DNA of 64,000 nucleotides from Anaerolineae bacterium (lineage in GTDB: Bacteria > Chloroflexota > Anaerolineae > DRVO01): positions 62,001 to 126,000 of the forward strand of contig JABLXR010000006.1 of assembly GCA_013178015.1 (NCBI GenBank), written 5' to 3'. Shown piece after piece: positions 51,958 to 60,184 of the stretch. Each line of letters starts with the position of its first letter. The first letter of the stretch is position 1. The notes under the pieces were generated by a model. It was not told the origin of the DNA and did no database searches. It saw only the letters and a list, made by a program, of their open reading frames with translations. Made by a program: the position numbers and the translations under genes.

Positions 51958-53202
51958 GTGCAGGATTCCGTCACTTCGAACACAGAAAGCGTCACTTTCG
52001 ACCGCACCATACCCACGGGCTTCCCGCCCATAAGCAAGGAGCATCCGGTGCCCGGCGAGCCCTCCCTGGGCTCGTGGTACACCGAGGAGGAAGTCGAGGC
52101 CCTGCTCCGCGTGATGCGGCGCTCCATGGACTGGCGGGTAGGCTTCCACCCCAGCCCAGAGGTGCCTCAGTTCGAGCAGGAGTTCGCCCGCTACTGCGGC
52201 GCCGAGTACGCCTTTGCCTGCACCTCCGCCGGTACTGCCCTCGACATGGCCATGATGGCTCTAGACCTCGAACCAGGAGACGAGGTCATTTGCCCAGTGG
52301 CCACCTACCCCGGCACTCAGACGGCCGTGATCGGCCAGGGCGGCACCCTGGTGCTGGGCGAGCTCAACCCGGTCACCTACAACCTCGACCCAGAAGACGT
52401 GGAACGCCGCATCACCAAGCGCACCCGCGCCATCCTGGTGGTCCACGATCACGGGCTCTCGGCGCCCATTGACGAGCTGGAAGAGGTCGCCCGCCGCCAT
52501 CCCCACCCCAAGTACGGCCCGGCCAAGGTCATCGGCGACGCCGCTCGGGCCTGTGGCGCCGGCTACAAGGGCACCAAGGTGGGCAAGAAGGGCTGGATGA
52601 CTCTCTTCAGCTTCCACACCCAGAAGCTGCTCGTCACCCTGGGCGAAGGGGGCATGGTCACCACCGATGACCCCGAGGCCTACGAGCGCATCCGGGCCCT
52701 GGGTAACTGGGGGAGCGAGAAGTACTGGGGCACCAACTACCGCATGTCCAAGCTGCAGGCCACCGTGGGCATGGTGCAACTCCGGCGGCTGGACTACATG
52801 ATCGAGCGGCGTCGCGATCGGGCGCACCGACTGCTAGCCTTGCTGCGGGAGCGGGTACCCGAGATCGTGCTACCCACCGAGCCCGAGGGCTACTACCATA
52901 CCTGGTACCTCATGACCTGCCTAGTGCCCAAGGAGTTCGCCGGAGCTAAGCGCGACGCCCTGCTCAAATGGATGCCGGAGAATACCGGCGTGGGTCTAGT
53001 GGTGGGCAACCAGCCCACCTACCGCTACCGGGGCCGCATCCTCCACCACATGGGCTTCAAAGACGAGGACTACCCAGTGAGCGCCGACATCGGTGACCGT
53101 ATGTTCGCCCCGCCTATGCACCCCCTGCTCACCGACGCCGACCTGGAGCACATCGCCGACTCCCTGCGCGCCGGCATGGACTACCTCGCCAGAAGCAGCT
53201 AG
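51958..53202 (+). CDS. DegT/DnrJ/EryC1/StrS family aminotransferase, second copy
   Basis: A 414-residue PLP enzyme: 'FACTSAGTALDMAMMALDLEPGDEVICPVATYPG', 'GDAARACGAGYKG' and the PLP-lysine segment 'FSFHTQKLLVTLGEGGMVTT'. It aminates a keto-sugar or cyclitol. It uses a GTG start with TAGGAGGG upstream. It differs in sequence from the DegT gene at 24084. A hairpin separates it from the convergent HhH protein. Confidence 0.9.
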   Translation: MQDSVTSNTESVTFDRTIPTGFPPISKEHPVPGEPSLGSWYTEEEVEALLRVMRRSMDWRVGFHPSPEVPQFEQEFARYCGAEYAFACTSAGTALDMAMMALDLEPGDEVICPVATYPGTQTAVIGQGGTLVLGELNPVTYNLDPEDVERRITKRTRAILVVHDHGLSAPIDELEEVARRHPHPKYGPAKVIGDAARACGAGYKGTKVGKKGWMTLFSFHTQKLLVTLGEGGMVTTDDPEAYERIRALGNWGSEKYWGTNYRMSKLQATVGMVQLRRLDYMIERRRDRAHRLLALLRERVPEIVLPTEPEGYYHTWYLMTCLVPKEFAGAKRDALLKWMPENTGVGLVVGNQPTYRYRGRILHHMGFKDEDYPVSADIGDRMFAPPMHPLLTDADLEHIADSLRAGMDYLARSS

Positions 53203-53215
53203 GGACGCACGACCC

Positions 53216-53249
53216 GTGACCCGTGACGTTCCCGCTCGTCACGGGTCAC
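53216..53249. terminator. Hairpin between convergent genes (DegT / HhH protein)
   Basis: A perfect 13-bp stem GTGACCCGTGACG / CGTCACGGGTCAC with a TTCCCGCT loop. The right arm includes the stop codon of the gene on the minus strand. Confidence 0.75.
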
Positions 53250-54118
53250 CCCTCACTATAGTACCGGCGCGACTCGGGTTCGCGACCCCGGACCACGCGC
53301 TTGCCCTCCAGCCTCCCACCAGTGGCCGTCACCACGGTGGCTTGGCCCTCCCGGCCTTCCCGCTCGTAGTAGATGACCACCCAGTCTCGCGTCTTGCCCA
53401 GCTCGTGCGCTCGGGCAGTGTTGGAGTACAGGGCGCTGAAGGACCATCCATCCTTTTCCGTCTCTAGGACAGGCAACCACGCCTCGCCCTCCGGGTTGAA
53501 CCGGCGAGGGGCGATCTTCCGCAGTTCGCCCGCCTCCGCCCGGCGACGGTACTCCTCGTCCACCTCGAGCAGCAAGCTCACTGGGGGCCGCTCGGGGGGT
53601 TCCTCTCGCCCCGACACCTGCCGCCTGCGGGTGGCTGCCGCCCGGCTCAGCAGACCGGACAGGTAGATGCGGACCGCTTCCACCCTCTCCGGGCCGAAGC
53701 CCGGCACCTTCTCCAGCCGGCCATCGTAGGCGGCCTGCTCCAACTCCTCCAGCGTCCTTATGTCGAGTGCCTCCACGATCCGGTTGGCCAGTTCCTCCCC
53801 TATCTCCGGCACCTGGGAGAAGGCCGCCCTGGGGTCCACCTCCGCCTCCAGCCGATCCAGCAGGTCGGACCGACCGGTCCGCACGTACTCCACGATCAGG
53901 CCCATCAGCCGCTCGCCGACGCCTGGAATGTCATCTAGCTCTGCCTCCCTTCCCTGCAGAACCAGGTCGCTAACGTTCTTCTCCGTTGAGCGTATGCTCT
54001 CGGCTGCGTTGCGATAAGCCCCCACGCGAAAGGGGTTCTCTCCCTGCGCTTCCAGCAGGGCCGCGATGCGCTCGAGCAGACGAGCGATCTCCTCGTTGCT
54101 GGGGCTCTGAGCCGCCAT
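53246..54118 (-). CDS. Helix-hairpin-helix protein, PolX-type 8-kDa domain without polymerase
   Basis: A 290-residue protein. Residues about 5-75 are the DNA polymerase beta/X N-terminal domain ('EIARLLERIAALLEAQGENPFRVGAYRNAAESI'). They are followed by HhH motifs ('ELDDIPGVGERLMGLIVEYV', 'VPEIGEELANRIVEAL', 'KVPGFGPERVEAV'). The nucleotidyl-transfer and PHP domains of PolX are absent; the C terminus ('KIAPRRFNPEGEAWLPVLET', 'LYSNTARAHELGKTRDWVVIYY') is a separate domain I cannot name. It likely binds DNA. ATG 54118 is chosen behind GGAGGT; longer starts reach 54208. Confidence 0.75.
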   Translation of the reverse strand: MAAQSPSNEEIARLLERIAALLEAQGENPFRVGAYRNAAESIRSTEKNVSDLVLQGREAELDDIPGVGERLMGLIVEYVRTGRSDLLDRLEAEVDPRAAFSQVPEIGEELANRIVEALDIRTLEELEQAAYDGRLEKVPGFGPERVEAVRIYLSGLLSRAAATRRRQVSGREEPPERPPVSLLLEVDEEYRRRAEAGELRKIAPRRFNPEGEAWLPVLETEKDGWSFSALYSNTARAHELGKTRDWVVIYYEREGREGQATVVTATGGRLEGKRVVRGREPESRRYYSEG

Positions 54119-54325
54119 CCTGACCTCCCAGATCTCACCCTGGAGCCGGGCCGGTGCCATGCCAGCTCGGCCGACTAACGCCAACACCCGCCTTATAGCG
54201 CCCCCCAACCACGACAGTCAATGCCTCCAGGGGCTCGGGCCTCTTTCGCCCACCGGGCCCGGGTTTGACTTCAGAGAGGGATGGAAGGACACTGCTCCCG
54301 TCACCAGCGATTTCAGGAGGGCTTG

Positions 54326-55096
54326 ATGGAGCGGGGAGGCATAGCGGCTCAGCTCTATACCGTGCGCGACCACATGAAGACTCGAGACGAGATTGCCACC
54401 TCTCTGGCCAAGGTGCGGGAGGCTGGTTACCGGGCAGTGGAGATGGCGGGCCTAGGCCCGCTGACGGCCCCCGAGTGGAAGGGCCTCTTGGACCGCGAGG
54501 GCCTGACGGCGTGTAGCAGTCACACCGCCATGGACAGGATTCAGACCGATCTCGAAGCAGTGATAGAGGAGCACCGGCTGTGGGGTGCAGAGCAGGTCAA
54601 TATCCCCTCCATGCCCCAACACTATCGAGACCAGGGACAGGAAGGCTTCCGCCGTTTTGCCCGCGAGGCCAGCGAGCTGGGCCGCCGCCTAGGCGATGCC
54701 GGGCTCCGGCTAGGTTACCACAACCACAGCTTCGAGTTCGTGCGCTTTGGCCCCCACACCGGCATGCACCTCATCCTGGAGAACAGCGACCCACGCGACC
54801 TCATGGCTCAGATAGACACCTACTGGGTGCAGCACGGCGGCGGCGACCCCGCGGCCTGGATCCGACTGGTCAAGGGACGCATCCCCGTCGTCCACGTCAA
54901 GGACATGGTCATCGCCGACGGCGGCCAGGTCTTCGCCGAGGTGGGCGAGGGCAACCTCAACTGGCCCGCCATCATGGACGCCTGCCGCTATGCCGGAGTG
55001 CGCTGGTACGTGGTGGAGCAGGACCGCACTCGCCGCGACCCCTTCGAGAGCTTGGCCATCAGCTATGAGTACCTGAAGAAGCTGGGAGCGGAGTAG
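54326..55096 (+). CDS. Sugar phosphate isomerase/epimerase, second paralogue
   Basis: A 256-residue TIM barrel: 'GGIAAQLYTVRDHMKTRDEIATSLAKVREAGYRAVEMAG', 'LGYHNHSFEFVRFG', 'MAQIDTYWVQHGGGDPAAWI', 'IPVVHVKDMVIADG' and 'GNLNWPAIMDACRYAGVRWYVVEQD'. The metal-binding E/H/D residues of the xylose-isomerase-like family are present. ATG 54326 has AGGAGGG upstream. A related paralogue is at 29961. Confidence 0.88.
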   Translation: MERGGIAAQLYTVRDHMKTRDEIATSLAKVREAGYRAVEMAGLGPLTAPEWKGLLDREGLTACSSHTAMDRIQTDLEAVIEEHRLWGAEQVNIPSMPQHYRDQGQEGFRRFAREASELGRRLGDAGLRLGYHNHSFEFVRFGPHTGMHLILENSDPRDLMAQIDTYWVQHGGGDPAAWIRLVKGRIPVVHVKDMVIADGGQVFAEVGEGNLNWPAIMDACRYAGVRWYVVEQDRTRRDPFESLAISYEYLKKLGAE

Positions 55097-55146
55097 CAGA
55101 GCGACAGACACCTGGCGTGCTGGGGCGGGGCCGCTGGAGATCGGTC

Positions 55147-55383
55147 ATGGCAGTTCGAGACAAGCGAACGGAGGCGCTGCGGGTGCAGATCTACCGCCGC
55201 ATGGCCCCCGAGCAGCGGATGCTGATCGCCGCGCAGATGTTCGAAGACGGGGTGGAGATCGTGCGGGGCTCCATCCTCGACCGTCGCCCGGATTGGAGTC
55301 CGGAGGAGGTGGAGCGCGAGGTCAGACGCAGGGTACTGCCGCGGGGAATGGCAGAGCTGGCGGAACGGGGTCGGTCCCGGTGA
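55147..55383 (+). CDS. Small basic hypothetical protein
   Basis: A 78-residue protein ('RVQIYRRMAPEQRMLIAAQMFEDGVEIVRGSILDRRPDWSPEEVEREVRRRVLP'). Similar short proteins are seen in cyanobacteria and Chloroflexota next to nucleotidyltransferase-like or toxin-type genes. Its function is unknown. ATG 55147 follows GGAGA. An AbrB-like gene starts 18 bp downstream, suggesting a two-gene unit. Confidence 0.65.
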   Translation: MAVRDKRTEALRVQIYRRMAPEQRMLIAAQMFEDGVEIVRGSILDRRPDWSPEEVEREVRRRVLPRGMAELAERGRSR

Positions 55384-55401
55384 GCCCGAGAGGTGTTGGG
55401 G

Positions 55402-55602
55402 ATGGCTGAGAGAGCCAGCGTCGGCCCCGAACTGGGGATCGCCACACCGCCGGATGCGGGCCGTCGGCTGAGCATCGAGGCTGGGGACCACGTACTGGTG
55501 GAGATCAGGGACGGCTACCTGGTGGTCATTCCTGCACCCGAGGACTGCGCCGCCCGCCTGCGCGGCCTCCATCGAGATGTCTGGGTGGCCGAGGACCCCT
55601 GA
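55402..55602 (+). CDS. AbrB/SpoVT-like antitoxin-type protein
   Basis: A 66-residue protein: 'SVGPELGIATPPDAGRRLSIEAGDHVLVEIRDGYLVVIP' fits the swapped-hairpin AbrB/MazE DNA-binding domain. No toxin homologue is recognisable beside it, except possibly the preceding 78-residue protein. ATG 55402 follows AGAGGTG. Confidence 0.65.
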   Translation: MAERASVGPELGIATPPDAGRRLSIEAGDHVLVEIRDGYLVVIPAPEDCAARLRGLHRDVWVAEDP

Positions 55603-55693
55603 GACTACGCACTCAAGGAACGCAGCGCTTGGCCGGATTAGCCCACGCCCTTTGCATGCATTAGCCCGACGGGAGTTGCACCGGAGGCATCGC

Positions 55694-56776
55694 ATGGCTC
55701 GCGCCCGTCTGCGCGATCTCGGCATAGAGATAGGCGTCCTCCCCACCGGGGAGCACAATGCCATTACCGACGTCCCCGGCGTTACTGTGGGGCACGTTAC
55801 CCTGAACTACGACGAACCCCGCGTGGCCCGTACCGGGGTCACCGTGGTCTGCCCTCGCGGGGACCGCAGTCAGACCGACTTCCCCTTCGCCGGGTATCAC
55901 TCCCTCAACGGCTGCGGCGAGATGACCGGCATCGCCTGGGTGGAAGAGTCCGGTCTCCTCATGTCGCCTGTCGCCCTCACCAACACCCACCAGGTGGGCG
56001 TGGTCCGGGACGCCATCACCCTCTATGCCAGCCAGCGGATCGGCGGCGGGGCCTTCTGGCTGCCGGTGGTGGGGGAGATCTACGACGGTTGGCTCAACGA
56101 CATCAACGCCCACCACATCACCTGCGACCACGTCTTCCAGGCGCTGGATTCAGCCACGGGTGGTCCCGTCCCCGAGGGCAACGTGGGCGGCGGCACCGGG
56201 TCCATCTGCCACGGCTTCAAGGGCGGCATCGGCACCGCCTCCCGTGTCGCCACCACCGACAGCGGCAAGTTCACCGTGGGGGCCCTGGTGCAGACGAACC
56301 AGGGCGACCGGCTCTACCTGCTGGTGGATGGCGTGCCCGTAGGCCGGGAGATCGGGTACGACCTCGTCCCTCCGGCACGAGATCGGCCTTCGACCGCCAG
56401 CTCCATCATCGTGATCCTGGCCACCGATGCCCCGCTCCTCCCCCAGCAGTGCCGAGCCCTGGCCCAGCGGGCTACCATCGGCCTCAGCCGCACCGGCAGC
56501 CGGGGCCACATCTACAGCGGCGACCTCTTCCTCGCCTTCGCCACCGGCAATCACTATCCGCGCGACACCCGCGCCCCGGCGCTGGTGCGGATGATGCCTC
56601 TGGCCCAGCTGAACCCCCTCTTCGACGCGGCAGTGGAGGCGGTGGAGGAGGCCATTCTCAACTCGCTCACCGCCGCCCAGACTATGACCGGCCAGCTCGG
56701 CCGCACTGCCCATGCCCTCCCCCTGGACCGGCTGCAGCAAGTGATGGCCAGGTACGGCCGCGGCCCACACTCTTGA
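55694..56776 (+). CDS. P1 family (DmpA-type) aminopeptidase
   Basis: A 360-residue N-terminal-nucleophile-like enzyme: 'AITDVPGVTVGHVTLN', 'GVTVVCPRG', 'LNGCGEMTGIAW', 'TNTHQVGVVRDAI' and 'GNVGGGTGSICHGFKGGIGTASR'. DmpA-type enzymes hydrolyse D- and L-aminoacyl amides and self-cleave near this last motif; the Ser remains, although the flanking residues (GTASR) differ from DmpA. ATG 55694 follows GGAGG. It begins a plus-strand run of catabolic genes. Confidence 0.9.
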   Translation: MARARLRDLGIEIGVLPTGEHNAITDVPGVTVGHVTLNYDEPRVARTGVTVVCPRGDRSQTDFPFAGYHSLNGCGEMTGIAWVEESGLLMSPVALTNTHQVGVVRDAITLYASQRIGGGAFWLPVVGEIYDGWLNDINAHHITCDHVFQALDSATGGPVPEGNVGGGTGSICHGFKGGIGTASRVATTDSGKFTVGALVQTNQGDRLYLLVDGVPVGREIGYDLVPPARDRPSTASSIIVILATDAPLLPQQCRALAQRATIGLSRTGSRGHIYSGDLFLAFATGNHYPRDTRAPALVRMMPLAQLNPLFDAAVEAVEEAILNSLTAAQTMTGQLGRTAHALPLDRLQQVMARYGRGPHS

Positions 56777-56876
56777 CAGACCCGGGCTCCAAGTGGACGG
56801 CGCCTAGTGAAGGAAGACGCGGCGGCCTGCTAGCCACTAGCGACCATCCACTGGCTAGATTGGAGATCCGAGCAGT

Positions 56877-57809
56877 ATGACCCACAAGGAACGCGCCATC
56901 TGCGCTCTCACCGGGGGCACCCCGGACTACGTGCCCACCATGGAGCTGGTCTTTCACCTCACCCAAGAGGTCTTCGGACAGGACTGGTACTGGCCCGCCC
57001 AGTTGGAGGCGGCCACCGGCGCCGAGCGCGAGCGCATGCTCCGCCACAACGCCGCCCTCTACGTGACCGTCGCGCAGCGCTTCGACTACTCCATCATCAT
57101 GATCAACAAGGCAGCCGGCCCTCCCGACATCGCCGCCCTGGTGAAGTACATCCGTGATCTGGCGGGCGACCAGTACCTGCTCATGGCCCACGGCGACGCC
57201 ACCTACAGCATCCCCTCCGGCGACCAAATGACGGAGTTCGTCTACTGGCTTTACGATCACCCCGAGGAGGCTCACGCCGAGGCGGCCAGTCGGGTGGACG
57301 AGGCCCTAGAGCGGGGGAAGTACCTGCTGGATCAGGGGCTGGACGGCTTCATCCTCTGCGCCGACTACTGCGTCAACCAGGGCCCCTTCCTGCCTCCGGC
57401 GAAGTTCTCCCAGTTCGTCACTCCGTACCTGCACCGACTGGTCTCGGCTTACAAAGACATGGGCGCCTGGGTCATCAAGCACACCGATGGCAACATCATG
57501 CCCATCATCGAGGACCTGGTCTCCTGCGAGCCCCATGCTCTGCACTCCCTCGACCCCATGGCCGGCGTGGACATCGGGGAGGTGAAGGCCCGCTACGGCG
57601 ATCGGCTCTGCCTCATCGGCAACGTGGACTGCTCCCTGCTCCAAACGGGCACCCGGGAGCAGATGATCCGCTCCGCCGAGTATGCCCTGGAGAAGGGCAA
57701 GCCCGGCGGCGGCTACATCTTCGGCACCAGCAACTGCGTCTTCGCTGGCATGCCCGTGGAGAGCTACCTCCTCATCCACGACATCTGGAGGCGACATCGC
57801 GCCTACTGA
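56877..57809 (+). CDS. Uroporphyrinogen decarboxylase (URO-D) family protein, second copy
   Basis: A 310-residue protein: 'THKERAICALTGGTPDYVPTMELVF' start, 'GAWVIKHTDGNIMPIIEDLVSCEPHALHSLDPMAGVDI', 'RLCLIGNVDCS' and 'GGGYIFGTSNCVFAGMPVESY'. The His/Asp and Gly-rich motifs match the URO-D/MtaA-like barrel used in methyl-group transfer. The ATG at 56877 has only a weak ribosome binding site. Heme synthesis is unlikely as the role, given two diverged copies among catabolic genes. Confidence 0.85.
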   Translation: MTHKERAICALTGGTPDYVPTMELVFHLTQEVFGQDWYWPAQLEAATGAERERMLRHNAALYVTVAQRFDYSIIMINKAAGPPDIAALVKYIRDLAGDQYLLMAHGDATYSIPSGDQMTEFVYWLYDHPEEAHAEAASRVDEALERGKYLLDQGLDGFILCADYCVNQGPFLPPAKFSQFVTPYLHRLVSAYKDMGAWVIKHTDGNIMPIIEDLVSCEPHALHSLDPMAGVDIGEVKARYGDRLCLIGNVDCSLLQTGTREQMIRSAEYALEKGKPGGGYIFGTSNCVFAGMPVESYLLIHDIWRRHRAY

Positions 57810-57974
57810 GGAGCGCCGCCGCCTCGACCATCTCCCCAACAGCGCGGCTCCGGTTCTCCGGAGAGGATGGGAAGGGCGGACCCGAGCCTGCTCCTCGAGG
57901 CCGTTGCCCCCTCATTCTCAGCAAGGGCAGTGCCACGCTAGCAGCGCACCAGGACCGAGATAGCGGGGGCAGGA

Positions 57975-58808
57975 ATGTCCATGCTCGGTAAGGTCATAGG
58001 CTTCGGCCGGACAGCCGAGATCAGGGAATGGGGTGATGGTCGGGTGGTGAAGCTGTTCCACCCCGGCTTCCCTCAGGCCGCCATCGAGCGAGAGGCTTCG
58101 GCCGCGGCGCTGGCTCACTCCCTGGGCGTGCCTACGCCGGCCCTGTTCCAGACCGTCGAGGTCGACGGGCGCCTGGGCATCGTGTTCCAGCGGGTGTCCG
58201 GCACCACCATGCTCCAGGATCTGGCCCGTCGGCCCTGGATGCTGCTCTCCCACGCCTACGGCCTGGCACGGCTGCAGGCACACTTGCACCAGATGGAGGG
58301 CTCCGGCCTGCCGGACCTGAGAGAGCGTCTGGCACGCAGGATCGAGCGCTCCTCCGTCCTCACGCCCGCTGAGAAGGCGGCCATCGTTCGGCGCCTGGGA
58401 GACCTACCCGACGGTGATGCCCTTTGCCACGGCGACCTCCACCCCGACAACGTCGTCCTCACCCGCAGCGGCCCCGTCCTGATAGACTGGATGAACGCCG
58501 CCTGCGGCCATCCGGCAGCCGACGCCGCCCGCACCGCCATCACCCTTCGTCTGAGCCTGCCCCCTGAGGGGCAGATGTCGGCCTGGGTCGCTCTCGGGCG
58601 CTGCCTCTTCTACCGGCTCTACCTCCGCCACTACCTTCGGATCGGCCCGGCGTCGGCCTGCCAACTGCTGGCCTGGGAGCTGCCCGTGGCCGCCGACCGG
58701 GCGTGCGAAGGTCTGCCCCGCAAGGAGGTGCAGGCGCTCTACGCTCTGGTGGCCTCCCGGCCAGACAAGACCCCGCAGGGGCCAGAAGCTCTGCCGCCAG
58801 CAGGGTGA
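57975..58808 (+). CDS. Phosphotransferase (APH) family kinase
   Basis: A 277-residue APH-fold protein: 'VIGFGRTAEIREWGDGRVVKLF' (ATP-binding hairpin and Lys), 'DALCHGDLHPDNVVL' (catalytic loop, with D and N) and 'VLIDWMNAACGHPAADAART'. It phosphorylates a small alcohol such as a sugar, choline or antibiotic; the substrate is unknown. AGGA precedes ATG 57975. It ends 117 bp before the amidohydrolase start. Confidence 0.85.
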   Translation: MSMLGKVIGFGRTAEIREWGDGRVVKLFHPGFPQAAIEREASAAALAHSLGVPTPALFQTVEVDGRLGIVFQRVSGTTMLQDLARRPWMLLSHAYGLARLQAHLHQMEGSGLPDLRERLARRIERSSVLTPAEKAAIVRRLGDLPDGDALCHGDLHPDNVVLTRSGPVLIDWMNAACGHPAADAARTAITLRLSLPPEGQMSAWVALGRCLFYRLYLRHYLRIGPASACQLLAWELPVAADRACEGLPRKEVQALYALVASRPDKTPQGPEALPPAG

Positions 58809-58924
58809 CGGATCTCCGCACCAGAGACGGGCCGATTCGGGACGCCAGCTGGACACCGGCGGCGGCCCGGTGTACAAGTGAGCGTTCCCATGACCCGATC
58901 ATGCCTTCATCCCGGAGACGCGCC

Positions 58925-60184
58925 ATGAGGATCGTCCTAAGGGGAGGGACGCTATTCGACGGCACCGGTGCCCCCGCTAGGCCCGCCACCGTCATCATCT
59001 CCCACCAGCAAATCGAGGCCGTCCTGGAGCCCAGCCAGCCGGAGCCCGACGGCCAGGTGATAGATTGTGGCGGCAAGTTCATCCTCCCCGGCCTGATTGA
59101 CACCCACGTTCACCTGGCCTTCGCCGCCGGCCCCGACCACGAGACCACCCGCCGCACCCTGGCCGAGGACGACGATGCCACCCTGCTCCTGCGCCAGGTC
59201 CGGCACGCCCAGCAGTGTCTCCTTTCCGGCATCACCACAGTGCGCGACTGCGGCGGCCGCGACCTGAGCGCCTTCGCCCTGCGCGATGCCATCGCCGTCG
59301 GCACCCTGCCCGGCCCCCGGATCGTCGCCTCAGGCATGCCCATAACCACCACCGCCGGGCACCTGCACTTCTGCGGCTACCGCGCCGACAGCGCCGATGA
59401 GGTGCGCAAGGCAGCCCGCACCCTGATCGAGAAGGGCGCCGACTTCATCAAGGTCATGGCCACCGGGGGCAACATGACCCCGGGCAGCAACCCCTGCCGC
59501 CCGCAGTACAGCCAGGAGGAGTTGACCGCTCTGGTGGACGACGCCCATCGCCTGGGGCGCCAGGTGGCCGCCCACGTGGGCGCGGCCGAGGGCATCAGGC
59601 GTTGCCTCGAGGCCGGGGTGGACACGCTGGAGCACGGCAACTGGCTCAACCCCGACGGCAGCCTGGGGTACGACCCCCACGTGGCCCAGCGCCTGGCCCA
59701 GCAGGGCACCTTCATCGGGCTAGCCGTGCCCGGCATAGACAGGCTCAATCTCCTCCCGGAGACGCACCCCTCTCAGGCAGCCAGGGATCGCGCCCTGGAG
59801 GCCTTGCGCGCCAAGTATGAGCCCTTCCGGCGCATGCGGGCCGCAGGCGTGCCCATCATGGTCTCTAGCGATGCTGGCGTGCGCCTTACTCCCTTCACCG
59901 ACGTCTACCTGAGCCTCGAGACCTTCAGCTTCGCCATGGATAGCTCGGCTGCGGAGACACTCCTAGCCGTCACCGCCACACCGGCGCGGGCCCTGAAGCT
60001 CGATCACGAAATCGGCACCATCGAGGCGGGCAAGCGGGCCGACGTGCTCGTCGTCGAGGACGACCCTCTCGCCGACCTGAAGGCGCTGGCCCGGGTGCAC
60101 CTGGTGCTGCGAGACGGAGCCATCGCCGTGGAGGGTGGCCGGCTGGCCATGGCCACAGCCACGGAGAAGACGGAGCGTAAGTGA
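58925..60184 (+). CDS. Metal-dependent amidohydrolase (prolidase-like)
   Basis: A 419-residue amidohydrolase: 'MRIVLRGGTLFDGTG' N terminus, the first metal motif 'DTHVHL', carbamylated-lysine candidate in 'DFIKVMATGG', 'VAAHVGAAEGIRRCLEAGVDTLEHGNW' and 'VSSDAGVRLTPF'. It resembles Xaa-Pro dipeptidase/imidazolonepropionase-type enzymes that open amides. ATG 58925 follows CGGAGA; the upstream frame is not homologous. Its TGA overlaps the ATG of the next gene (TGATG). Confidence 0.9.
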   Translation: MRIVLRGGTLFDGTGAPARPATVIISHQQIEAVLEPSQPEPDGQVIDCGGKFILPGLIDTHVHLAFAAGPDHETTRRTLAEDDDATLLLRQVRHAQQCLLSGITTVRDCGGRDLSAFALRDAIAVGTLPGPRIVASGMPITTTAGHLHFCGYRADSADEVRKAARTLIEKGADFIKVMATGGNMTPGSNPCRPQYSQEELTALVDDAHRLGRQVAAHVGAAEGIRRCLEAGVDTLEHGNWLNPDGSLGYDPHVAQRLAQQGTFIGLAVPGIDRLNLLPETHPSQAARDRALEALRAKYEPFRRMRAAGVPIMVSSDAGVRLTPFTDVYLSLETFSFAMDSSAAETLLAVTATPARALKLDHEIGTIEAGKRADVLVVEDDPLADLKALARVHLVLRDGAIAVEGGRLAMATATEKTERK

